A stretch of 64,000 bases of DNA, from contig DATCEO010000106.1 in assembly GCA_036510065.1 (NCBI GenBank), forward strand, positions 92,366 to 156,365, in the 5' to 3' direction. Position numbers and translations under genes: made by a program. The notes below the pieces were generated by a model. That model was not told the origin of the DNA and ran no database searches. It worked only from the letters and a program-made list of their open reading frames with translations. The stretch is from DASUBV01 sp036510065 (lineage in GTDB: Bacteria > Actinomycetota > Actinomycetes > Streptosporangiales > Streptosporangiaceae). Positions 48,413 to 56,871 of the stretch are shown piece after piece; positions within the stretch are counted from its first letter, which is position 1; every line of letters begins with the position of its first letter.

Positions 48413-49222
48413 GTGACAGCCGGAGCCTGGGCCCTGTTCCTGGCCGTATTCCTGGCCTGCGCGGTCGAGGCCGTGGAGGCCACGACGATCGTGCTGGCCG
48501 CGGGCACCGCCCGGGACTGGCGGTCGGCGGCCACCGGGACTGGGGTGGCACTGGTGGTGCTGGCGGCGATCGTCGCGGTCCTGGGCCCGGCGGTAGCGGC
48601 CATCCCGATCCGCGACCTGCGGCTCATCGTCGGGGCCCTGCTGCTCATCTTCGGCCTGCAGTGGGTGCGCAAGGCCATCCTGCGGGCCAGCGGCCACAAG
48701 GCGCTGCACGACGAGGACCGGCTCTACGCCGAGCACCTGGCGCAGGCCCAGGCCCAGGCCGCTCGGGGCGAGGGCGGCCGGCGGACGGCGCTGGTCCCCG
48801 ACTGGTACGGGTTCACGCTGTCGTTCAAGGGCGTCCTGCTGGAGGGCCTGGAGGTCGTCTTCATCGTGCTGACCTTCGGCAGCAACCAGCACAACGTCGG
48901 GCTGGCCGCCATTGCCGCGGCCTGTGCGGTGGTGCTGATCGCCGGCATCGGCTTCGCGGTCCGCGCACCCCTGGCGCGGGTTCCGGAGAACACGCTCAAG
49001 TTCATCGTCGGCATCATGCTGACCGCGTTCGGCGCGTTCTGGGGCGCCGAGGGCGCCGGGGCGAGATGGCCCGGCTCCGATGCTGCCCTGCTGGTCCTGA
49101 TTCCCGGCTTCGCCCTCCTCGCGCTCGCGCTGACCGCGTGGCTGCGGCGAACCGGCAGCCCGGCCGGGGGCAGTCCCGCCACCGCCGCAAGCCCGGCCAT
49201 GACCAGCGAGAGGGCAGCCTGA
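48413..49222 (+). CDS. Predicted membrane protein, COG4280-like
   Basis: A 269-residue protein with six or seven hydrophobic helices. Two related acidic helices occur: CAVEAVEATTIVLAAGTARD near residue 18-35 and LEGLEVVFIVLTFGSNQHNV near 145, an internal repeat with ExxE-type pairs, as in cation transporters of the general TMEM165/FTR-like design, though it is not one of those families by motif. The cytoplasmic loop between them is polar (HKALHDEDRLYAEHLAQAQA). The GTG at 48413 follows AGAGGAG. It is followed after one base by a small membrane gene; a role in metal or ion transport is inference. Confidence 0.7.
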   Translation: MTAGAWALFLAVFLACAVEAVEATTIVLAAGTARDWRSAATGTGVALVVLAAIVAVLGPAVAAIPIRDLRLIVGALLLIFGLQWVRKAILRASGHKALHDEDRLYAEHLAQAQAQAARGEGGRRTALVPDWYGFTLSFKGVLLEGLEVVFIVLTFGSNQHNVGLAAIAAACAVVLIAGIGFAVRAPLARVPENTLKFIVGIMLTAFGAFWGAEGAGARWPGSDAALLVLIPGFALLALALTAWLRRTGSPAGGSPATAASPAMTSERAA

Positions 49223-49223
49223 G

Positions 49224-49427
49224 ATGGGCTCGCGACTGCGCGCGTTCGGGGCGTTCTGGTACGACTTCGTGATTGGCGACGACTGGGTGATCGCCGTCGG
49301 CGTCGTGATCGCCCTGCTTGGCACCTACCTGCTCAGCCGGGCCGGCGTCGCGGCCTGGTGGCTGCTGCCGGTGCTGGTGGCCGTCGTGCTGCCGGTCAGC
49401 CTGTGGCGGGCGGTCCGCAGCCGCTAG
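49224..49427 (+). CDS. Small two-helix membrane protein
   Basis: A 67-residue protein, MGSRLRAFGAFWYDFVIGDD, then two hydrophobic segments (WVIAVGVVIALLGTYLL and WWLLPVLVAVVLPVSLW) and a basic end. It begins one base after the stop of the COG4280-like gene, so it is translationally coupled to it and is probably an accessory subunit. Its stop overlaps the stop of the convergent ChrB-like gene by 4 bases. No family is recognised. Confidence 0.68.
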   Translation: MGSRLRAFGAFWYDFVIGDDWVIAVGVVIALLGTYLLSRAGVAAWWLLPVLVAVVLPVSLWRAVRSR

Positions 49428-49990
49428 CGGCTCTCGGCCTCCTCGGCGTAGACGCGGGCCGCGTACGCCTCGAGCTTTTCCTCGCAGATGGCTAGCGCGC
49501 CTTCCGCGGCCGCCCGGCCGCTGGCCCCGAAGACGTCCCGATCGCGGACCCGCTGCAGCCAGTTCTTCAGCTTGACCAGGTCGACCTCATTCTCCTCGAG
49601 CTCGGCGTAGCTGAAATGACTGGCCGCATACTCCTTGTCCACCTGCCCGAGGAAGTCCTCGCACTTGTCGACGATCTCCTCGTACTCGTCGTCCCGCGCC
49701 GCCTGGAACGCGGCCCGGATCTCCGTCTCGCCGGCCAGGACGGAGCAGGACAGCAGCACCGCGGTGCCGGACATGTCGAGGATCTCGCTCCGGAGCTTGC
49801 GCAGTGCTCGCTCGGCGGTCACGCTCGCAGGCAGCGCGGCCGCCGAGTTCTGCAGGTAGATGGCGCCCATGCTCTTGATCCGGCGCCACACCGTCGCGCG
49901 CAGCCTGGTGGGCTCGGACGGCACCCGGTAGATCAGCAGGAGCCAGCCGCGGTCCGGCTCGGTTATCCCATCGCCGTCGCTGTGAGGCAC
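49424..49990 (-). CDS. ChrB N-terminal-like protein
   Basis: A 188-residue soluble protein of the ChrB N-terminal type: GWLLLIYRVPSEPTRLRATV, WRRIKSMGAIYLQNSAAALP, then a helical acidic region (DDEYEEIVDKCEDFLGQVDK, LEENEVDLVKLKNWLQRVRD). In chromate-resistance loci such domains belong to ChrB, a chromate sensor or regulator, but the C-terminal ChrB domain is absent and no chrA transporter is next to it. Free-standing N-terminal forms are common in actinobacteria and uncharacterised. It is convergent with the COG4280-like pair. Confidence 0.8.
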   Translation of the reverse strand: MPHSDGDGITEPDRGWLLLIYRVPSEPTRLRATVWRRIKSMGAIYLQNSAAALPASVTAERALRKLRSEILDMSGTAVLLSCSVLAGETEIRAAFQAARDDEYEEIVDKCEDFLGQVDKEYAASHFSYAELEENEVDLVKLKNWLQRVRDRDVFGASGRAAAEGALAICEEKLEAYAARVYAEEAESR

Positions 49991-50075
49991 CTCACCATTG
50001 TGGCAGTCCGGCGCCGCGGTCGGGCGCTCAGGTGGTCATGGCCCCGGCGCGCCTGGCCGGCGGCCTGGCGGGAGG

Positions 50076-51236
50076 CTATGACCGGCCGATCCGGCGTCGC
50101 GGCCTTTCGTGACTAATCCGCCCGTCGGCACCATGGTTGCCAGCCTGGCCATTATGCCCCGGCTGGCTATGCTGTGCGGACTCATTGTGTGCGCCCTTAT
50201 CATTGTGCGCCGCGTTCTCATTGTGCGTGGCGTTCTCATTGTGCGTGGCGTACTCGGCGCGGCCTGCCGGAGCGTATTGACGGTTTGGGCCGGCCGGGCC
50301 ATACGGGTCGGCTTGCTCAGTATGGCCGCCCGTTCCCGGCGCGGCCGCCCCGGCATCCTGGCCGGGTGACCCAGTCCGGGGGCTAGCCGCCGCGCCCGGC
50401 CAGCGCGCGCTCGGGGCGATCTGGGCGGGCGGCTGCTGCGGGATCGCGGTCAGCCGGGCCGTTGCCTCGTTGATCCGCTCCATCAGCGCCCGGTCCTCGA
50501 GGATCTCTGCCTCGGTGGGGGAGAAGACCAGGAGCGCGGTCATGATGATCGAGATGGCGCCGATCCCGATGATCAGCGGGAGCAGGAAGCTCTCGCCCGT
50601 GGCGCCGCCGGCCGGCCAGGGCGTGCCCGCGGGGACCATGTGCATGTGCATGGCTGCCATGCCGGTGTAGTGCATGCCGCTGACCGCGACCCCCATGATC
50701 AGGGCCGCGCCCAGCGTCGCCCGGATGCCGCGCAGCCGCAGCGCGGCCCACAGGGCCGCGGTCGCGGCCACGATCCCGATCAGCACGGACAGGCCGAACA
50801 GCACCGGCGTGTAGGTCATGCTGGCCGGCATTTCCATGGCTGCCATGCCGGTGTAGTGCATGCTCGCGACCCCGACGCCGGTGAGCAATCCGGCCACCAG
50901 CAGGTTCCGCGTGGTCTGCTGGCCGAAGCCGACGATCAGCAGGCCGGCCAGGACCACGGCCACCGCGATCAGCATGCTGCCGATGGTGACCGCGATGTTA
51001 AAGCGAATTGTCATGCCCGGGATCGTGTAGCCCAGCATGGCAATGAAGTGCATGACCCAGACACCGGTCGCGCCGATCGAGACGGCCGCCAGGACCAGCC
51101 ACCGGGCTCGCGCCGCACCTGTGTAGGCGTAAGCGCGGGTGGTGCAGCGGAGCCCGATAAAGGCCCCTAGGCACGACATCAGATATGCCAAAGCGGGCGT
51201 TAGCAAACCATAGCTGAAATTGTTGGCCGCGAGCAC
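50076..51236 (-). CDS. MHYT-domain membrane sensor
   Basis: A 386-residue protein with seven membrane helices carrying three MHYT-type motifs: WVMHFIAMLGY near 60, SMHYTGMAAMEMP near 125 and GMHYTGMAAMHMHM near 188. In other bacteria such Met/His motifs are proposed to bind copper or sense oxygen, CO or NO. There is no GGDEF/EAL or kinase domain; after a short helix (EAEILEDRALMERINEATAR) comes a ~130-residue disordered Gly/Pro/Asn/His tail with ATHNEN repeats. GTG start at 51236 after GGAGGGGG. It is divergent from the HIT gene. The partner that reads the signal is unknown. Confidence 0.9.
   Translation of the reverse strand: MLAANNFSYGLLTPALAYLMSCLGAFIGLRCTTRAYAYTGAARARWLVLAAVSIGATGVWVMHFIAMLGYTIPGMTIRFNIAVTIGSMLIAVAVVLAGLLIVGFGQQTTRNLLVAGLLTGVGVASMHYTGMAAMEMPASMTYTPVLFGLSVLIGIVAATAALWAALRLRGIRATLGAALIMGVAVSGMHYTGMAAMHMHMVPAGTPWPAGGATGESFLLPLIIGIGAISIIMTALLVFSPTEAEILEDRALMERINEATARLTAIPQQPPAQIAPSARWPGAAASPRTGSPGQDAGAAAPGTGGHTEQADPYGPAGPNRQYAPAGRAEYATHNENATHNENAAHNDKGAHNESAQHSQPGHNGQAGNHGADGRISHERPRRRIGRS
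50213..50248 (-). repeat. 18-bp tandem repeat in the MHYT gene tail
   Basis: CGTTCTCATTGTGCGTGG occurs twice back to back (50213-50230 and 50231-50248), with degenerate copies on both sides. On the coding strand it gives ATHNEN units. The length is a multiple of three, so copy number can vary in frame. Confidence 0.85.
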
Positions 51237-51367
51237 TTAGTATCCCCCTCCATGAATCGCCTCATGAGAGTATTGCCGGCGATCAGCCCGTGTGGCGTAA
51301 ACGCGGGTGTTGAGAGGGATAAGTTTCCGGCTAGTGAGGGCGGCTCGGAGGCGCTAGCGTCACGGGA

Positions 51368-51781
51368 GTGAACAGCTGTGCTTTCTGTGACGTCAGTACC
51401 GAATCGGCGGCCGCGCACATGGTCCTGGCGGACGAGGTCGCGCTGGCCTTCCTGGACATCCGGCCGGTCTTCAAGGGGCACGTCCTCGTCGTTCCCCGCG
51501 CCCATGCCGAGACGCTGGCGGACCTGCCGGCCGCTGACGTCGGGCCGTTCTTCAGCCGGGTGCAGCGGATCAGCGCCGTGATGCCGGCCGCCCTGGGCAG
51601 CCAGGGCAGCTTCGTGGCCATCAACAACAAGGTCAGCCAGAGCGTCCCGCATCTGCACGCGCATGTCGTTCCCCGGACCAAGGGTGACGGGCTGCGCGGC
51701 TTCTTCTGGCCCCGGCAGAAGTACGCCTCCGAGGCCGAGGCGCAGGAATACGCGGCGCGACTGCGCGAGGCGCTCAGCTAG
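51368..51781 (+). CDS. HIT-family hydrolase
   Basis: A 137-residue histidine-triad protein, cytoplasmic, which cleaves or transfers nucleotidyl groups. It starts NSCAFCDVSTESAAAHMVLA with the zinc-type CxxC, continues AFLDIRPVFKGHVLVVPRAH, and has the triad HLHAHVVPR near residues 95-99 with the outer His before it. Length and motifs fit the Hint/Fhit-like branch with a two-Cys site. GTG start at 51368. The stop overlaps the convergent cobS stop by 4 bases. Confidence 0.92.
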   Translation: MNSCAFCDVSTESAAAHMVLADEVALAFLDIRPVFKGHVLVVPRAHAETLADLPAADVGPFFSRVQRISAVMPAALGSQGSFVAINNKVSQSVPHLHAHVVPRTKGDGLRGFFWPRQKYASEAEAQEYAARLREALS

Positions 51782-52611
51782 CGCAGGGCCGTGACCAGCA
51801 GGCAGACGGCCGCCGTGACCTCGGCGATCGCGCCCAGGACATCCCCGGTGATGCCGCCCAGGCGCCGCACGGCCGCCGCCGTCAGGGCTACCGAGGCGAC
51901 CAGGCCGGCCGCCATCGCCACGGCGAATATCCAGCCGAACGCGGCCGCCGCCGCGACCCCCGCCGCCGTGAGGACGGCCGCCGCGACCGGATGCACCGAG
52001 CCCGCGACCAGCGCGCCCAGCCCCGACCCGCGGGCCGCCGGGACGCCTCGCCGGCAGGCCACCGTCATGGCTAGCCGGGCCCCGACGGCCGCGGTCAGGA
52101 CCGCGATAACGCCGCGCCCCGCCGAATCCGCCCGCGCCAGCGCGGCGACCTGAATCAGCAGGATCAGGACCAGCGCCGCCACGCCGAAGGGCCCGATATC
52201 AGATTCCTTCATGATCTCGAGCGCGCGCCCTGCCGGGCGGCGGCTGCCCAGGCCGTCGGCGAGATCGGCCAGGCCGTCCAGATGCAGGCCGCCGGTCAGC
52301 GCGGCCAGGGCGGCGATGGCCAGCACGGCGGCCAGCAGCGGGCCGGTCCGGCCGAGCTGACCGGCGACCCAGAGGATCCCGCCGGCGATCCCGCCGAGCA
52401 GCAGCCCGACGGCGGGTGCCCAGCACATGGCGGCACCCGCCTGCTGCCGGGTCGGAGCGCAGACGGATGCGGCCGGCGCGGCCAGGTACGGAGCGGCGGG
52501 AGGGAGCCCGGCGGGATCCGGAGCGGCCGGGTCCCGCCGCGGCTGCCGGCCTGCGGGCAGCGGAATAACCGTCAGCAACGTCACTGCCAGCCGCAGTCCC
52601 GCCCAGGGCAT
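51778..52611 (-). CDS. cobS: Adenosylcobinamide-GDP ribazoletransferase (cobalamin synthase)
   Basis: A 277-residue membrane enzyme that joins adenosylcobinamide-GDP with alpha-ribazole, the last step of cobalamin assembly. It has ~7 helices and the family motifs ALTGGLHLDGLADLADGLGS, IMKESDIGPFGVAALVLIL, ACRRGVPAARG and GGITGDVLGAIAEVTAAVCL. The N-terminus (MPWAGLRLAVTLLTVIPLP) is standard; an Ala/Pro-rich insert lies at about 22-55. No other cobalamin gene is next to it in the window. Confidence 0.94.
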   Translation of the reverse strand: MPWAGLRLAVTLLTVIPLPAGRQPRRDPAAPDPAGLPPAAPYLAAPAASVCAPTRQQAGAAMCWAPAVGLLLGGIAGGILWVAGQLGRTGPLLAAVLAIAALAALTGGLHLDGLADLADGLGSRRPAGRALEIMKESDIGPFGVAALVLILLIQVAALARADSAGRGVIAVLTAAVGARLAMTVACRRGVPAARGSGLGALVAGSVHPVAAAVLTAAGVAAAAAFGWIFAVAMAAGLVASVALTAAAVRRLGGITGDVLGAIAEVTAAVCLLVTALR

Positions 52612-52766
52612 GGCACAGCAGCGTACGGCCCCATCGGTAGCGGCCGGGCCAGAGCCCGGATCGCCGGGCCGCGCGGGCGTCTCCCGTCACCGGCGGCGCG
52701 GCGGGGGATCCCCCTCCGGGGCCGCCCGCCGGTACCCTCGGGTTCCCGCGCGGATCAGGAGGCAGC

Positions 52767-53525
52767 GTGGCGACCCGGCCGTATGTGCTGCTGTCGGCGG
52801 CAATGTCCGCCGACGGCTACCTCGACGATGCCTCCAGCCAGCGGCTCATCCTGTCGGACGCGGCCGATCTCGCCCGAGTCGATGCGGTCCGGGCCGCGTC
52901 CGACGCGATCCTGGTCGGCGGCGAGACGATCCGGCGGGACAATCCCGCCCTGCGCGTGCGGTCAGCCGCCGGCCGCGAGCAGCGGCTGCGCCAGGGGCGG
53001 CCGGCCAGCCCGGCCAGGGTCACGCTGACCTCGGCCGGTGACTTCGATCCGGCGGCCCGGTTCTTCGCCGACGACGGCATCGACAAGCTCGTCTACACCC
53101 CATCGGCGGCGGCCGGCCCGGTCCGGGAGCGGCTGGGCGGGATGGCAACCGTGGTCGGCTGCGGCGATCCGCTGTCCCTGCCGCGGCTGCTGGATGACCT
53201 CGCGGGCCGCGGCGTCGGCACGCTGATGGTCGAGGGGGGCGCCTCGGTGCTGACCCAGTTCCTCAGCGCGGGCCTGGCCGACGAGTTCCAGCTGGCGGTC
53301 GCCCCGCTGCGCGTCGCGGACGAGACCGCGCCGCGACTGCTCACCGGAGTCAGCGACGCGGCCGCGGTCGGCCAGCTGAGCCCGCTCGATGACCTGGGCG
53401 CGCTGGCCCGGCCCGGGGGAGCGGCACCGGGCCGCCGGCTCGCGGAACTGCGGCTGACCGAGGTGAGCCGGCCGGGGCGGATGGTGGTGCTCCGCTATCA
53501 GCTGACCGAGGGAATCGCGGGCTAG
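52767..53525 (+). CDS. RibD C-terminal-type pyrimidine reductase family protein
   Basis: A 252-residue NADPH-dependent reductase of the RibD-C/dihydrofolate-reductase-like fold. It shows YVLLSAAMSADGYLDDAS, AILVGGETIRRDNPAL, GRGVGTLMVEGGASVLTQFL and DEFQLAVAPLRVADETAPRL. RibD-type enzymes reduce the deaminated riboflavin precursor, but stand-alone members have diverse roles, and the deaminase domain is absent here. The GTG at 52767 has AGGAGG with good spacing. It is divergent from cobS. Confidence 0.88.
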   Translation: MATRPYVLLSAAMSADGYLDDASSQRLILSDAADLARVDAVRAASDAILVGGETIRRDNPALRVRSAAGREQRLRQGRPASPARVTLTSAGDFDPAARFFADDGIDKLVYTPSAAAGPVRERLGGMATVVGCGDPLSLPRLLDDLAGRGVGTLMVEGGASVLTQFLSAGLADEFQLAVAPLRVADETAPRLLTGVSDAAAVGQLSPLDDLGALARPGGAAPGRRLAELRLTEVSRPGRMVVLRYQLTEGIAG

Positions 53526-53600
53526 TTTCGGTCGAGGTGCGGCATATTGGTCACGTCCGGGACGGAGTCGAGCGGCCGTCTCGGGCTTATCGTGGTTGCC

Positions 53601-54035
53601 ATGGCCGATTGGTGGACAGTGGAGGTCTTCCACGGCGAGTTCCGGGCGTCGCGCTGGCAGGAGTCCTATAGCGCGGCGCTCATCGAGTCGGCGATCTCGC
53701 ACGGCGCGGTGGACTGGTCATGGTCGGAGCATCCGCATGGAGTGGTTTTCGAGGTCTGCTTCGCTGGCGACGAGCAGTGGCAGGCATTTTCGGCGCTGCC
53801 GGCGGTCCGGGCCGCGCTCGACGCGGTCCCTGATCCGGTGAACGGCCTGCTGGTATACCGGGGCCGCGGCGGCGGTGCGGGGGCGCCAGCACCCCGGCGG
53901 CCGCGACCGACGGCCGGGGCCGGAGCCGTTGACCTGCCCGAGCCAGTCGATGCGGCGCTCCTGGACCTGACCGGCATCGAGCCGGCCTATGCGTCACCGA
54001 CTGGCCACCCTGCGCAACTGAGCCCCACAGCATGA
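53601..54035 (+). CDS. Small conserved-looking hypothetical protein
   Basis: A 144-residue soluble protein. The N-terminal ~90 residues (ADWWTVEVFHGEFRASRWQE, AISHGAVDWSWSEHPHGVVF, EVCFAGDEQWQAFSALPAVR) look like a compact alpha/beta domain rich in Trp; a Gly/Pro/Arg linker and a short DLPEPVDAALLDLTGIE tail follow. I do not recognise a named family. The ATG at 53601 begins the plausible domain. Its stop region overlaps an ATG at 54032 and it leads into the DUF5998 gene, so these genes are probably co-expressed. Confidence 0.6.
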   Translation: MADWWTVEVFHGEFRASRWQESYSAALIESAISHGAVDWSWSEHPHGVVFEVCFAGDEQWQAFSALPAVRAALDAVPDPVNGLLVYRGRGGGAGAPAPRRPRPTAGAGAVDLPEPVDAALLDLTGIEPAYASPTGHPAQLSPTA

Positions 54036-54067
54036 GCGAGGGACCTGAGACAGTGCAGGATGGGAAG

Positions 54068-54661
54068 ATGACAGATACCCGAGCGGCCGCAGGCGGAATG
54101 CTCTCCGCGATCGAGCGGAGCGGCTACTACCCGGGGCTGGTCGCGGATGCGGTGTCGTCCGCGGTCGGCTCCGAGCCGATTGTCTCCTTCGCCGTGCATC
54201 ACGACGCGCATTTCGATCCCGGCATGGAAGTGCGCCGGCACATGACCGTGCTGGCGCTCACCCCGACTCGGCTCGTCTACTCCCACACTGACGAGTACCC
54301 GGCCGACGAGACCGATCCTGACGCCCGGCCGCAGGCTGAGACCAGCACCGAGGCGGTTCGCTTCTCGCGCATCTCGTCGGTGGCGGTCACCCGGGCGATC
54401 CCCGATCCGGCCTCGTACGTGCCCGGCGTGACGATGCCGAGCGAGGTCGTGCTCACTATCGGCTGGAACGCGCTGTCGCACATCGAGCTGGAGCCGGCGC
54501 ACTGCGGTGACGAGAACTGCGAGGCCGATCACGGGTATACCGGCACCATGACGGCCGACGATCTCACCCTGCGGGTCAGCGAGGCCGCGGACGGCGAGGA
54601 CGCCGTGCGCCAGGTCCTGGCCTTCGCCCAGGCCCTGGCCGCGGCCACCGGCAGCCCATGA
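54068..54661 (+). CDS. DUF5998-family protein
   Basis: A 197-residue soluble actinobacterial protein of the DUF5998 family. Characteristic stretches are MLSAIERSGYYPGLVADAVS, FAVHHDAHFDPGMEVRRHMT, VLALTPTRLVYSHTDEYPAD, EVVLTIGWNALSHIELEPAH and CGDENCEADHGYTG, the last with two conserved Cys and a His that might bind metal. Function is unknown. The ATG at 54068 (after GGATGGGAAG) gives the usual N-terminus; an ATG at 54032 overlapping the previous stop is possible. Its stop overlaps the next start as ATGA, and the phosphodiesterase gene follows it in many actinobacteria. Confidence 0.88.
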   Translation: MTDTRAAAGGMLSAIERSGYYPGLVADAVSSAVGSEPIVSFAVHHDAHFDPGMEVRRHMTVLALTPTRLVYSHTDEYPADETDPDARPQAETSTEAVRFSRISSVAVTRAIPDPASYVPGVTMPSEVVLTIGWNALSHIELEPAHCGDENCEADHGYTGTMTADDLTLRVSEAADGEDAVRQVLAFAQALAAATGSP

Positions 54662-55854
54662 CGAGCGCTGAGGCACTCGGTACCGGCGGCCGGGGAGGCG
54701 GGCTGGACCCTGCCCTCGAGCAGCGGCCGCCCGTCCCGCCCCTGATTCCCCGCTACGGCGAGAGCACGCTGTCAGATCTGGCCACCTCGATCCTGGCCTC
54801 TCTCGGCGTGCCCGGCGAGCCCAACCCGCTGGGCCTGGCGGACGCCGACCGGGCCTGCCTGCTCGTCATCGACGGCCTCGGCTGGGGACTGCTGCGCGAG
54901 CACCAGGCCGCGGCGCCCTTCCTGTCCGAGCTGGCCATGTCGGGCGGCCCTCTCACCGCGGGCTTTCCGGCCACCACCGTGACCAGCCTGAGCTCGCTGG
55001 GCACGGGCCTGCCGCCCGGTCAGCACGGCATGCTGGGCTACCAGGTCGTGGTTCCGGGGACGGGGCGGCTGCTCAACGCGCTGCGCTGGGACAAGCGCGT
55101 TGACCCGATCTCCTGGCAGCCAGCCTCGACGATCTTCGAGCGTGCCGCGGCCGCCGGCGTGGCGCCGTTCCGCATCGCCCAGGGTTCCTTTCGGGACTCG
55201 GGCCTGTCGACCGCCGTGATGCGGGGGGCGATCTACCGGTCGGCCGACACCCTGGGCGCGCTGGCCGCCACCGCCGCCGCCGCCCTGGAGCAGGAACCGC
55301 GAGCGCTCGCCGTGGTCTACGAGGCCGGCCTCGACGCGACCGGGCATGTCTGCGGCTGCACCTCCGACGCCTGGCGATTCCAGCTCGGGCACGTCGACCG
55401 GCTCGCCGAGCAGCTGGCCGGCGCGCTGCCGGCGGGCACGGCCCTCTACATCACGGCCGACCACGGAATGGTCGACGTCAGCGCGTCGGACCGGCTCGAT
55501 GCCGACTCCATCCCCGAGCTCCGGGACGGAGTCGCCATCCTCGGCGGCGAGCCCCGGGCCCGGCACGTCTACGCCGAGCCGGGCGCGGGGACGGACGTGC
55601 TCGACAACTGGCGGGCGATCCTGGGCCCGTCGGCCTGGGTGGCCAGCCGGGACGAGGCCATCGCCGAGGGCTGGTTCGGGCCCGTGGATCCCGGCCTGTC
55701 CGACCGGATCGGCGACGTCGTCGTCGCCTGCGCCGGCTCCTGGGCGGTCGTGGCCACGAGCGCCGAGCCCCGGGAGACCGCGCTGAGCGGCATGCACGGG
55801 TCGCTGGCCGCCTCCGATCAGCTAGTCCCGCTCCTGGTCTACGGCCTCGGCTGA
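54658..55854 (+). CDS. Alkaline-phosphatase-superfamily nucleotide pyrophosphatase/phosphodiesterase
   Basis: A 398-residue cytoplasmic protein of the type I phosphodiesterase/nucleotide pyrophosphatase family. The metal and nucleophile set is visible: ACLLVIDGLGWGLLREH (metal Asp), TAGFPATTVTSLSSLGTGLP (nucleophile Thr and GLPPGQHG), YEAGLDATGHVCGC (Asp and His ligands) and YITADHGMVDV (Asp-His). There is no signal peptide, so it works inside the cell; the substrate, perhaps a nucleotide or phosphonate, is unknown. Its ATG overlaps the DUF5998 stop, so the two are translationally coupled and may act together. Confidence 0.9.
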   Translation: MTSAEALGTGGRGGGLDPALEQRPPVPPLIPRYGESTLSDLATSILASLGVPGEPNPLGLADADRACLLVIDGLGWGLLREHQAAAPFLSELAMSGGPLTAGFPATTVTSLSSLGTGLPPGQHGMLGYQVVVPGTGRLLNALRWDKRVDPISWQPASTIFERAAAAGVAPFRIAQGSFRDSGLSTAVMRGAIYRSADTLGALAATAAAALEQEPRALAVVYEAGLDATGHVCGCTSDAWRFQLGHVDRLAEQLAGALPAGTALYITADHGMVDVSASDRLDADSIPELRDGVAILGGEPRARHVYAEPGAGTDVLDNWRAILGPSAWVASRDEAIAEGWFGPVDPGLSDRIGDVVVACAGSWAVVATSAEPRETALSGMHGSLAASDQLVPLLVYGLG

Positions 55855-55971
55855 CCCGCGACACGAGCGTGCCCGCCGAGCGGTCCAGGTCGCTGGACTG
55901 GCCGTTTGTCCACAGTCGGGGCGGGGAAGCCGGTTGAGTTATCCACAGGAAATGGGGAGTTGTCCACCGAC

Positions 55972-56820
55972 ATGAACGATGCGGCCAGTCCTCTCATCGA
56001 TGTGCCCGCACTCGCCGCCGCGCTCGCCGGCGACCGGCCTCCCGTCCTCCTGGACGTGCGGTGGCGGCTGGGCGGGCCGCCAGGCATCGACAGTTATCGG
56101 GCCGGGCACCTGCCGGGGGCGGTCTTCGCGGACCTCGACCGGGACCTGGCCGCCCCGCCCGGCAGCGGCGGACGCCACCCGCTGCCGGCGGCCGGCGACT
56201 TCGAGGCCGTGCTGCGCCGGGCCGGCGTCAGTCCGTCTAGCCCGGTGGTCGTGTACGACGACACGGACGGCACCGCCGCGGCCCGGGCGTGGTGGATGCT
56301 GCGCTACTTCGGTCATGACACCGCCTGCCTGCTGGACGGCGGGTACCGGGCCTGGGCCGCGGCCGGCCAGCCAGTGAGCACGCGCGAGCCTGCGCCGCAG
56401 CCAGGCAGTTTCACCGCCAGGCCGGGCGGGTTGCCCGTACTCGACGCGCCGGCGGCGGCCAGCCTGGCCAGGTCCGGAATCCTGCTCGACGCGCGGGCGG
56501 CGGAGCGGTACCGCGGGGAAACCGAGCCGGTCGACCCGGTGGCCGGGCACATCCCGGGTGCGGTCAGCGCGCCCACCGCGGCGAACGTCACCTCCGATGG
56601 CACGTTCCGTGACGCTGGCGCGCTGCGCGAGCGGTTTGCCGCGCTCGGCGTGACCGGCACCGCGCCCGTAGGCGCCTACTGCGGCTCAGGCGTGACCGCC
56701 GCGCATGAGGTGCTGGCGCTGCACCTGGCGGGGATACCGGCTGCCCTGTACGTGGGCTCCTGGTCGGGCTGGGTCGCCGACCCGGCGCGCCCGGTGGCGA
56801 CAGGCACGGAGCCCGGCTAG
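55972..56820 (+). CDS. Two-domain rhodanese-type sulfurtransferase
   Basis: A 282-residue sulfurtransferase with two rhodanese folds (thiosulfate or 3-mercaptopyruvate type). The N-terminal domain has VLLDVRWRLGGPPGIDSYRA, GHLPGAVFADLDRDLA and VVVYDDTDGTAAARAWWML. The C-terminal domain carries the active Cys in VGAYCGSGVTAAHEVLALHL, near residue 243, and PVDPVAGHIPGAVSAPTAAN. The loop CGSGVT is typical of thiosulfate/mercaptopyruvate sulfurtransferases of actinobacteria. The ATG at 55972 is chosen over 55906, whose extra codons lack family similarity. Confidence 0.9.
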   Translation: MNDAASPLIDVPALAAALAGDRPPVLLDVRWRLGGPPGIDSYRAGHLPGAVFADLDRDLAAPPGSGGRHPLPAAGDFEAVLRRAGVSPSSPVVVYDDTDGTAAARAWWMLRYFGHDTACLLDGGYRAWAAAGQPVSTREPAPQPGSFTARPGGLPVLDAPAAASLARSGILLDARAAERYRGETEPVDPVAGHIPGAVSAPTAANVTSDGTFRDAGALRERFAALGVTGTAPVGAYCGSGVTAAHEVLALHLAGIPAALYVGSWSGWVADPARPVATGTEPG

Positions 56821-56871
56821 CCGAACGCGCCCTTAGCGGCGCCGCTCCTGAGCTCGGCCGCCCCTGGGGCC

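Noticed and set aside
50205..50260. Repeats near 50.2 kb considered as a CRISPR or iteron array
   Set aside because: Units are 18 bp without spacers and lie in frame in the MHYT protein tail.
51778..52611. Possible cobalamin riboswitch near cobS
   Set aside because: No B12-box-like sequence was seen upstream of cobS in the 155-base gap to the divergent reductase gene.
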